This document shows positions 1 through 5,186 of a stretch of DNA of 5,186 nucleotides, one piece after another. This stretch comes from Flavobacteriaceae bacterium (GTDB lineage Bacteria; Bacteroidota; Bacteroidia; Flavobacteriales; Flavobacteriaceae): contig WFMU01000057.1 in the NCBI GenBank assembly GCA_015488935.1, positions 1 through 5,186 of the forward strand. The letters are read 5' to 3'. The notes beneath the pieces were generated by a model. That model was given only the letters and a program-made list of their open reading frames with translations, had not been told where the DNA came from and did not search any database. How positions within the stretch are numbered: the stretch's first letter is position 1; every line of letters begins with the position of its first letter. Made by a program: the position numbers and the translations under genes.

Positions 1-1169
1 ATAGGAGCAACAACATCTAAAAATTTTACAGGATGTGCCGTTTCTAAAAATACACCAATTTGTTTGTTGGTCAATTGCATTTTTTGAAGTCCTAAATAAC
101 CAACGGCGCCATGTGGGTCGGTAATATACTTGGTATTATTATAGATTTTTTTAATAATTTCGCGCGTTTCATAATCCGAAAAACGAAACGAAACCAAATG
201 TTTTTTAAGCGTTCTAAAACTGTTGTTAAAAATAGCTTTAATACGAATAAAATTACTTGGATTTCCAACATCCATAGCATTAGAAATTGTTTGTACAGAT
301 TGTTTTGGATGGTATTCGCCAGTTTCTAAATACGAGGCTACAACATCATTGGCATTGGTAGCAGCAATCATGGTTTTAATAGGCATTCCTAGTTTTTGTG
401 CCATAAAACCAGCACAAATATTTCCAAAGTTTCCACTCGGAACAGAAAAAACAATTTCTTTATTTTGTTTTTTTAATTCTTTATAAGCAAAAGCAAAGTA
501 AAACATTTGAGGTAACCAACGAGCAACATTGATAGAATTGGCAGAAGTTAGCTGTATTTTTTTGGTAATATCGGTATCTAAAAAGGCAGTTTTTACCATA
601 TCCTGACAATCGTCAAAGACACCATCCACTTCTAAAGCGGTAATATTTTTACCAAGTGTGGTCAGTTGTTTTTCTTGAATATTGCTTACTTTTCCTTTCG
701 GATATAAAATAACAACATTAACACCAGCAACATCTAAAAAGCCATTGGCAACGGCACCACCAGTATCGCCAGAAGTGGCAACCAAAACCGTAACGTTATT
801 TTTAATATTAAAATGTTGTAGACAGCGCGCCATAAAACGAGCACCAACATCTTTAAAAGCCATGGTTGGTCCATGAAAAAGTTCTAACGTATAGATGTTT
901 TCTTCTATAGGAACCACAGGAAAATCAAAACTTAAAGTTTCTGCAATAATTTGTTTTAAATCTTCCATTTTAATATGATCTACAAATTGTGCTATCAATT
1001 TAAAAGCAATTTCATTATTGGAAAAATCGGTAATATTATTCCAAAACGATTTGTCTAAAGCTTTAATTTCTTTTGGGAAAAATAATCCTTTATCTGATGC
1101 AATACCTTGAATTACGGCATCTTTAAAACTTGCCCTTATCTTATTATTATGTAAACTGTAAAACTCCAT
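1..1169 (-). CDS. thrC: Threonine synthase, C-terminus cut off by the window edge
   Basis: This PLP-dependent cytosolic enzyme converts O-phospho-L-homoserine to L-threonine and phosphate, the last step of threonine synthesis. The minus frame is open from the ATG at 1169-1167 to the left edge, giving 389 complete codons with no stop. The N-terminal threonine-synthase region begins MEFYSLHNN and includes DKGLFFP (residues 26-32). The PLP lysine is K106 in HGPTMAFKDVGAR (99-111). The phosphate-binding loop is SGDTGGAVA (133-141). Further family blocks are SVPSGNFGN (242-250), GNPSNFIR (302-309), DPHGAVGYLGL (351-361) and ETAHPVKF (376-383). E. coli ThrC is about 428 residues with its lysine at 107, so roughly 40 residues are missing here. 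The start is set by this match and by AAAAGGAAAAAATTAA just upstream, a weak possible ribosome-binding site. It lies 109 bp downstream of thrB on the same strand, so co-transcription is likely. Assignment is very secure. Confidence 0.96.
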   Translation of the reverse strand, partial: MEFYSLHNNKIRASFKDAVIQGIASDKGLFFPKEIKALDKSFWNNITDFSNNEIAFKLIAQFVDHIKMEDLKQIIAETLSFDFPVVPIEENIYTLELFHGPTMAFKDVGARFMARCLQHFNIKNNVTVLVATSGDTGGAVANGFLDVAGVNVVILYPKGKVSNIQEKQLTTLGKNITALEVDGVFDDCQDMVKTAFLDTDITKKIQLTSANSINVARWLPQMFYFAFAYKELKKQNKEIVFSVPSGNFGNICAGFMAQKLGMPIKTMIAATNANDVVASYLETGEYHPKQSVQTISNAMDVGNPSNFIRIKAIFNNSFRTLKKHLVSFRFSDYETREIIKKIYNNTKYITDPHGAVGYLGLQKMQLTNKQIGVFLETAHPVKFLDVVAP

Positions 1170-1170
1170 T

Positions 1171-1211
1171 TTAATTTTTTCCTTTTAATAGTTTTAACTT
1201 TCCCCTTTTAA
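1171..1211 (-). repeat. Imperfect tandem repeat in the thrB-thrC spacer
   Basis: Read on the minus strand, the spacer contains TTAAAAGGGGAAAGTTAA (1211-1194) followed by TTAAAAGGAAAAAATTAA (1188-1171). The units match at 15 of 18 positions and repeat with a 23-bp period. The second copy ends two bases before the thrC start codon, so its AAAAGGAAAA core sits at a ribosome-binding distance; the first core, AAAAGGGGAAAG, lies one period further upstream. The pair could be a duplicated translation-initiation region or simply AT-rich drift. The rest of the 109-bp spacer (1170-1278) shows no gene and no convincing terminator. Confidence 0.45.
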
Positions 1212-1278
1212 GTTGCTTGTTAATGCGTATTTGTTTATTTGTTTCGAAAAATAATTCTAAATTTCTATTGCATAACCA

Positions 1279-2214
1279 TTATGTATATTTAGGTTGCATT
1301 ATTTTAATTCCTTCGGAATTTACTTTGGTGATAAAAATATGGAAATTGATTGAAGTAGTACCATAGAAAGTATTAATTTTTTCGGTAACATTTATTGCAG
1401 ATTTTTCTCCTTTACAAATAGAGAAGATAGCAGGTCCAGAACCAGAAATACCACAACCAAGACTCCCAGCTTCCAAAGAAATTAGTTTTACTTGATTAAA
1501 ATCTGGAATTAATTTAGAGCGATATGGCTCAACAATTACATCTTCAAGTGATTCCGAAAATAAATCGTAATCCTTTTCGTAAAGCGCACTTATAAGACTA
1601 CCAACATTTGCCCATTGTTTAACAGCAGCTGTTAGTGGAATTTCTTTAGGTAATATATTTCGTGCATCGGCAGTTTTAATTTCAATTTGTGGATGTAAAA
1701 TCACTACAAATAAATCGTTAAGTGTAGGTAGTGAAAGCACTTTTAATGGGTTAGTAGATTTTACCAAAGTAAAGCCACCTAAAATTGCAGGTGCAACATT
1801 ATCTGCAATAGGTGCACCACAAGCAACACGTTCTCCTTCCATAGCAAACGCGATAAGCTGCATTTTACTAAAAGGTCTTCCAAGTAATTCATTAATAGCA
1901 AAAACAGAACCAGCAGCACTAGATGCACTACTGCCAATACCACTGCCAGGATGTACCTTTTTTACGATTTCAATTTCAAAGCCAAAATCAATATCTATTT
2001 TTTTTAATAAGGCTAGGGCAGAAGCACCAGCTGCATTTTTAGTAGCATCTAATGGCAAATCAAAACCCTTCATTTTGGCAATTTTAATTCCTTTTGCAGC
2101 AATTTTTGTAACGGTAATTTCATCGCCAATATGTGCTAAACACATTCCGAGTACATCGTAACCACAAGATAAATTAGCAACAGTTGCTGGAGAAAAAACA
2201 GTTATTTTTTGCAT
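1279..2214 (-). CDS. thrB: Homoserine kinase (GHMP kinase family)
   Basis: This cytosolic kinase phosphorylates L-homoserine with ATP to give O-phospho-L-homoserine, the substrate of the threonine synthase encoded next downstream. The 311-residue product matches the usual length (E. coli ThrB is 310). The N-terminus MQKITVFSPATVANLSCGYDVLG (residues 1-23) is the family's substrate-side start. The ATP phosphate-binding GHMP loop is HPGSGIGSSASSA (88-100). E127 in AMEGERVACGAP (124-135) fits the expected Mg2+-binding acid. ADNVAPAILGGF (137-148) is the homoserine kinase signature, and GCGISGSGPAIF (253-264) is the C-terminal GHMP motif. The start has no Shine-Dalgarno sequence but gives a full-length N-terminus. 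It leads a probable thrB-thrC unit. The bifunctional aspartokinase/homoserine dehydrogenase gene that often precedes thrB in this phylum is not adjacent; a divergent subtilase gene begins 77 bp upstream. No threonine/isoleucine-rich leader peptide is visible. Confidence 0.96.
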   Translation of the reverse strand: MQKITVFSPATVANLSCGYDVLGMCLAHIGDEITVTKIAAKGIKIAKMKGFDLPLDATKNAAGASALALLKKIDIDFGFEIEIVKKVHPGSGIGSSASSAAGSVFAINELLGRPFSKMQLIAFAMEGERVACGAPIADNVAPAILGGFTLVKSTNPLKVLSLPTLNDLFVVILHPQIEIKTADARNILPKEIPLTAAVKQWANVGSLISALYEKDYDLFSESLEDVIVEPYRSKLIPDFNQVKLISLEAGSLGCGISGSGPAIFSICKGEKSAINVTEKINTFYGTTSINFHIFITKVNSEGIKIMQPKYT

Positions 2215-2240
2215 GAAGTACTTGTAAGGATTAATATTAT

Positions 2241-2274
2241 TTTGCGATAAAAATAATTAAAATTTCTATATTAG
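2241..2274 (+). promoter_or_regulatory. Candidate Bacteroidota-type promoter for the subtilase gene
   Basis: On the plus strand, TTTG (2241-2244) is followed after 22 bases by TATATTAG (2267-2274). This resembles the -33 TTTG / -7 TAnnTTTG pair used by the primary sigma factor of Bacteroidota, with one mismatch in the -7 box. The start codon lies 17 bases past the -7 box, so the leader would be very short, about 10 bases. It overlaps the candidate thrB promoter, so the two could compete. This rests on consensus matching only. Confidence 0.35.
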
Positions 2275-2277
2275 CAA
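2248..2277 (-). promoter_or_regulatory. Candidate Bacteroidota-type promoter for thrB-thrC
   Basis: On the minus strand, TTG (2277-2275) is followed after 19 bases by TATTTTTA (2255-2248). The second element matches the Bacteroidota -7 consensus TAnnTTTG at all defined positions except the last, and the spacing falls in the usual range. Transcription would start some 30 bases before the thrB ATG. The elements are short and the region is AT-rich, so chance matches are easy. It interleaves with the candidate promoter of the opposite strand. Confidence 0.35.
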
Positions 2278-2291
2278 CTTATTTACTAAAT

Positions 2292-3884
2292 ATGCGAAAA
2301 TTATTACTATTAGGAGCCTTATTTAGCTTACTTTTTGTTCGTGCACAAGAACATGCTTGGGTTTATTTTACCGATAAACCAAATGCAGATACCTATATGG
2401 CTTCTCCACTTACTATGTTGTCTCAAAGAGCATTAGATAGGAGGGCAGTACAGCATATTTTATTAGATATTAAAGATGTACCAATTGCAAATACATACAT
2501 CAATCAGATTAATGCGATAAATGGCATAGAAGTAAAAGCAAAATCCAAATGGTTAAATGCAGTACATGTTATTGGAACGGAAGAAGCCATAACAAATTTA
2601 GAGAATTTGGCAATAGTACATCATGTAGAATTTGCAGCCAATGCATTAAATAATAAAAAACCAAATGTACAAAAATCAAAGTTTGAAACTTTAGAAGATT
2701 ACAATTATGGTAACTCTTTAAATCAAGTACAGCAGATTGGGGTAGATTTCTTACATCAAAAAGATTTTACAGGCTCTGGAATGCAAATTGCTATTTTAGA
2801 TGCAGGTTTTCCGAATGTAGATAATTTTAGTGCATTTGAGCGTTTGCGCGATAACAATCAGTTGCTTGGAGGATATAATTTTGTAGATAGAGATACCAAT
2901 ATTTATCAGCATAATAATCATGGAACCTCTGTTTTATCTACCATGGCTGGATTTGTAGATGGCGAGTTGGTTGGTACAGCACCAGATGCAAAATTTTATT
3001 TGTTTATTACCGAAGATGTAAGTAGCGAAACACCATTAGAAGAGAGTTTGTGGGTAGAAGCAGCAGAAAAAGCAGATAGTTTGGGTGTAAATATTATAAA
3101 CTCATCTTTGGGTTATCGCGATTTTGATGAAGAAAAATATAACCATACTTATGCAGATATGGATGGAAATACAACTTTTATTACTAGAGGAGCAAATGTA
3201 GCAGCAACACGAGGCATACTTGTTGTTGTTTCGGCAGGAAATAGTGGAAATAGTGCATCGTATAAATATATTGGTGCTCCAGCAGATGCTACAAATGTAT
3301 TTACAATTGGTGCAGTTAATGCAAGTGGTGTGGTTACAAGTTTTAGTTCCTATGGTCCTGCTTTTGGCGGAAAAATTAAACCAGATGTCCTTGCTAAAGG
3401 TGGATTGGCTACTATAGTAAATAGTGCAGGAAATGTAAGTGTTGGAAATGGAACTTCTTTTTCATCGCCAATTATGGCAGGAGCAATTGCTAGTTTTTGG
3501 CAGGCATTTCCTTATAAAACAAATTTTGAAATTATGCAGTTGATTCGAGAATCTGCACATTTATTTACTACACCAACAGCACACGAAGGTTATGGTATTC
3601 CAAACTTTAAAAAAGCTTATGTAAATGCCACTTTTGGGAATTTTTCTTTGGATAATATGATTGTTTATCCAAATCCAGCAAACGATAAAGTTTATTATAA
3701 TACACATAGTGATGTACATAATTTTACCATTTCGGTTTTTGATTTATTAGGACGAAAAGTATTGCAAGAGCATAAAAATTTAAGTACACCAATATATTTT
3801 TCTAATTTGCAATCTGGTGTTTATACGATTCGTTTTGAAACTTTAGATGGACGAACAAAAATGGTAAAAGTGATAAAACGTTAA
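2292..3884 (+). CDS. Secreted S8 subtilisin-like serine protease with T9SS C-terminal sorting domain
   Basis: A predicted secreted or surface-attached endopeptidase of 530 residues. Residues 1-18 form a signal peptide (MRK, a Leu-rich core, then VRA|Q) directing Sec export. Residues 19 to about 135 form a propeptide-like region containing SQRALDRR (44-51), a stretch typical of Bacteroidota S8 proteases. The catalytic domain spans roughly 138-445 with a complete triad: D170 in AILDAGF, H210 in NNHGTSVLSTMAG, and S389 in GNGTSFSSPIMAG. The oxyanion-hole Asn is N317 in SAGNSGN. From about 455 to 530 lies a type A T9SS sorting domain: YPNPANDK (459-466), VFDLLGRKV (482-490), LQSGVYTIRF (506-515), ending KMVKVIKR. 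In known T9SS cargo this domain is removed at the outer membrane. The substrate is unknown; bulk protein degradation is the default guess. All catalytic residues are present, so it is probably active. The ATG is chosen because the signal peptide starts there. It ends 16 bp before the flavoprotein gene. Confidence 0.95.
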   Translation: MRKLLLLGALFSLLFVRAQEHAWVYFTDKPNADTYMASPLTMLSQRALDRRAVQHILLDIKDVPIANTYINQINAINGIEVKAKSKWLNAVHVIGTEEAITNLENLAIVHHVEFAANALNNKKPNVQKSKFETLEDYNYGNSLNQVQQIGVDFLHQKDFTGSGMQIAILDAGFPNVDNFSAFERLRDNNQLLGGYNFVDRDTNIYQHNNHGTSVLSTMAGFVDGELVGTAPDAKFYLFITEDVSSETPLEESLWVEAAEKADSLGVNIINSSLGYRDFDEEKYNHTYADMDGNTTFITRGANVAATRGILVVVSAGNSGNSASYKYIGAPADATNVFTIGAVNASGVVTSFSSYGPAFGGKIKPDVLAKGGLATIVNSAGNVSVGNGTSFSSPIMAGAIASFWQAFPYKTNFEIMQLIRESAHLFTTPTAHEGYGIPNFKKAYVNATFGNFSLDNMIVYPNPANDKVYYNTHSDVHNFTISVFDLLGRKVLQEHKNLSTPIYFSNLQSGVYTIRFETLDGRTKMVKVIKR

Positions 3885-3900
3885 AGAATTAGCAACAAAA

Positions 3901-4845
3901 ATGAATAAGATAACAACTCTTTTTAATATAAAATATCCATTAATTCAAGCAGGAATGATTTGGGTTAGTGGTTATAAATTGGCAGCCGCAGTAAGTAATG
4001 CTGGAGGTCTCGGAATTATTGGCGCAGGTTCTATGTATCCAGAAGTATTGCAAGAACACATTAAAAAATGTAAAAAGGCAACAGACAAACCATTTGCGGT
4101 AAATGTGCCACTTTTTTATCCAGATTTAGAAACCATTATTAAGATTATTATTGATGAAGGTGTAAAAATTGTTTTTACTTCTGCAGGAAATCCAAAATTA
4201 TGGACAAAACATTTACAAGCACACGGTATTACAGTAGTGCATGTGGTAAGTAGTGTAAAATTTGCATTAAAATCACAAGATGCAGGTGTTGATGCTATTG
4301 TTGCAGAAGGTTTTGAAGCAGGAGGACATAACGGAAAAGAAGAAACTACAACGTTTACTTTATTGCCAATGGTAAAAGCACAAATAAAAATACCACTGAT
4401 TGCCGCAGGTGGAATTGCAACTGGGAATGCTATGTTAGCAGCCATGATTCTTGGGGCTGATGCCGTACAAATAGGAAGTCGTTTTGTAGCAAGTAAAGAA
4501 TCTTCGGCTCATATTAATTTTAAAAAGGAAGTAGTAAAAGCTAAAGATGGTGATACGCTTTTAACCTTAAAGGAATTAATTCCAGCTAGACTATTAAAAA
4601 ATAAATTTTTCTACGAAATAGAAGATTTGTATAAAAAACATGCAAGTGTTGAAAAAATTAAAGAATTTTTAGGCAGAGCTAGAGCAAAAAGAGGTATGTT
4701 TGAGGGCAATTTAGAAGATGGTGAATTAGAAATTGGTCAAATTGCTGGACTAATAAACGAGATAAAACCAGCTGCCGAAATTGTACATGAAATTATTAAC
4801 AATTACAATAATGCAGTTATGCAAATTTCGGCATTAAAATTGTAA
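3901..4845 (+). CDS. FMN-dependent TIM-barrel oxidoreductase, nitronate monooxygenase / FabK (enoyl-ACP reductase II) family
   Basis: A predicted cytosolic flavoprotein of 314 residues with no signal peptide or membrane segment. Its (beta/alpha)8-barrel motifs are clear: YPLIQAGMIWVSG (12-24) and AAAVSNAGGLGIIGAGSM (28-45) at the N-terminus, then FAVNVPL (65-71) and FTSAGNP (92-98). EGFEAGGHNG (136-145) contains the probable catalytic H143. AAGGIATGNAM (168-178) and LGADAVQIGSRFVASKES (184-201) bind the FMN phosphate. The C-terminal GQIAGLI (279-285) is also typical. The family includes nitronate monooxygenases, which oxidise alkyl nitronates using O2, and FabK, which reduces trans-2-enoyl-ACP in fatty acid synthesis. 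From memory, the order of blocks and the length (S. pneumoniae FabK is 324) fit FabK especially well, but similarity alone cannot separate the activities. The ATG lies 16 bp after the protease stop, and no promoter is visible in the gap, suggesting read-through from the protease gene. Confidence 0.9.
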   Translation: MNKITTLFNIKYPLIQAGMIWVSGYKLAAAVSNAGGLGIIGAGSMYPEVLQEHIKKCKKATDKPFAVNVPLFYPDLETIIKIIIDEGVKIVFTSAGNPKLWTKHLQAHGITVVHVVSSVKFALKSQDAGVDAIVAEGFEAGGHNGKEETTTFTLLPMVKAQIKIPLIAAGGIATGNAMLAAMILGADAVQIGSRFVASKESSAHINFKKEVVKAKDGDTLLTLKELIPARLLKNKFFYEIEDLYKKHASVEKIKEFLGRARAKRGMFEGNLEDGELEIGQIAGLINEIKPAAEIVHEIINNYNNAVMQISALKL

Positions 4846-4908
4846 GAGATAGACGGAATAAATGAACTAAACCAAATGAAATTGAAAGAGATTGCCAAAA
4901 CAAGAAAA

Positions 4909-5169
4909 ATGTCTATACTGTACAAACAAATAATGAGTTTCGTATTTGTTGTCTTTACTACAGTTAGCTTTGCACAAAAATTAGAAAAAATTAAAGGAAA
5001 TAAAAATGTAATTTCATCTGAAATTGCCTTAGATACCATTAAATCTTTAGAATTATATAAGGATATTGATTTAATTTTAAAGCGTGGAAATTCTAATAAA
5101 TTAACTATATATGCAGATGAAAATCTACATGATGTTGTAGATGCAGATATTTACGAAGGAAAATTATCT
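4909..5169 (+). CDS. Exported head GIN domain (DUF2807-like) protein, N-terminal fragment
   Basis: This is the first 87 residues of a longer protein, cut by the contig end. MSILYKQIMSFVFVVFTTVSFA is a 22-residue signal peptide with predicted cleavage SFA|Q and no lipobox cysteine, so export to the periplasm or surface is expected. The mature start follows the pattern of GIN-domain proteins: KIKGNKNVISSEIAL (26-41 region), then SLELYKDIDLILKRG (46-60), LTIYADENL (65-73) and IYEGKLS (81-87). This is the beta-strand order of the DUF2807 head, including the 'ADENL' block. The family is annotated as putative autotransporter adhesin, but its function is largely unestablished. An in-frame ATG at 4876 would add 11 residues (MKLKEIAKTRK) and give an unusually long n-region; a third ATG at 4933 would remove the positive charges. 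I prefer 4909. It lies 63 bp after the flavoprotein gene with no visible promoter or terminator between. The frame stays open to 5186, but the last residues are encoded by adapter bases. Confidence 0.75.
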
Positions 5170-5186
5170 CTGTCTCTTATACACAT
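5170..5186 (+). other. Tn5/Nextera mosaic-end adapter remnant (sequencing artefact)
   Basis: The final 17 bases, CTGTCTCTTATACACAT, are identical to the first 17 of the 19-base Tn5 mosaic-end reverse complement used in Nextera tagmentation libraries. They sit exactly at the 3' end of the window, where an untrimmed read-through adapter would appear. No transposase or other mobile-element sequence accompanies them. They should be treated as non-genomic, and the residues they encode should be ignored. Confidence 0.93.

Noticed and set aside
92..876. Several short open frames on both strands inside 92-280, 111-329, 223-486 and 682-876
   Set aside because: They lie within the uninterrupted threonine synthase frame on the minus strand, which carries all the family motifs. 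Their translations are low-complexity and match no family I recognise.
1306..1320. Inverted repeat AATTCC-TTC-GGAATT near the 3' end of thrB
   Set aside because: It lies inside the coding sequence about nine codons before the stop, with a short stem and no T-tract on the thrB strand, so it is not a credible terminator.
2215..2291. Possible threonine/isoleucine attenuator or riboswitch upstream of thrB
   Set aside because: There is no start codon for a leader peptide, no Thr/Ile-rich run and no stem-loop with a T-tract. The predicted leader is only about 30 bases, too short for a known riboswitch.
3220..3417. 65-codon plus-strand frame inside the subtilase gene
   Set aside because: It is an alternative frame of the catalytic domain (oxyanion-hole region), with a repetitive Leu/Val/Gln product and no start context.
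4116..4445. 109-codon antisense frame in the flavoprotein gene
   Set aside because: It is the complement of the conserved FMN-barrel coding sequence. Its Cys/Pro/Ala-rich product is a typical antisense shadow.
4803..5039. 78-codon hydrophobic antisense frame
   Set aside because: It overlaps the end of the flavoprotein gene and the signal peptide of the GIN protein. Its hydrophobicity comes from the complement of AT-rich codons.
5170..5186. End of a Tn5-family transposon inserted in the genome
   Set aside because: The 17 bases match the engineered mosaic end used in sequencing libraries and stop exactly at the window edge. Adapter carry-over is far more likely than a natural insertion.

Overview
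The window looks like ordinary chromosomal DNA from a member of the Bacteroidota, most likely a flavobacterium. It is strongly AT-rich and prefers A/T-ending codons. Good Shine-Dalgarno sites are scarce. One gene encodes a secreted subtilase ending in a type IX secretion (T9SS) sorting domain, a feature confined to this phylum. A second exported protein, cut off at the right edge, starts like a 'head GIN' (DUF2807) protein. Both exported proteins carry Gln directly after the predicted signal-peptide cleavage site, as is usual in Bacteroidota.

Layout: the left half is read on the minus strand and holds the end of the threonine pathway. thrB (homoserine kinase, 1279-2214) is followed downstream by thrC (threonine synthase, 1-1169), which runs off the left edge without its C-terminus. 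A 109-bp spacer with an imperfect purine-rich tandem repeat separates them. The two enzymes act consecutively: homoserine to O-phosphohomoserine to threonine. thrA does not lie immediately upstream of thrB; a divergent gene begins there instead.

A 77-bp divergent intergenic region (2215-2291) appears to hold two overlapping Bacteroidota-type promoters. From it three genes run rightward on the plus strand: the T9SS-exported S8 subtilase (2292-3884), a FabK/nitronate monooxygenase-like flavoprotein (3901-4845, only 16 bp downstream), and the truncated GIN-domain protein (from about 4909). Close spacing suggests co-transcription, but the three products have no obvious shared pathway.

The last 17 bases (5170-5186) match the Tn5/Nextera mosaic-end adapter. 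They should be read as untrimmed library adapter at a contig end, not genome. Real sequence therefore stops near 5169. I see no RNA genes, CRISPR arrays, insertion sequences or phage genes, and no convincing undescribed system. The window is mainly housekeeping and secretion genes plus one technical artefact.
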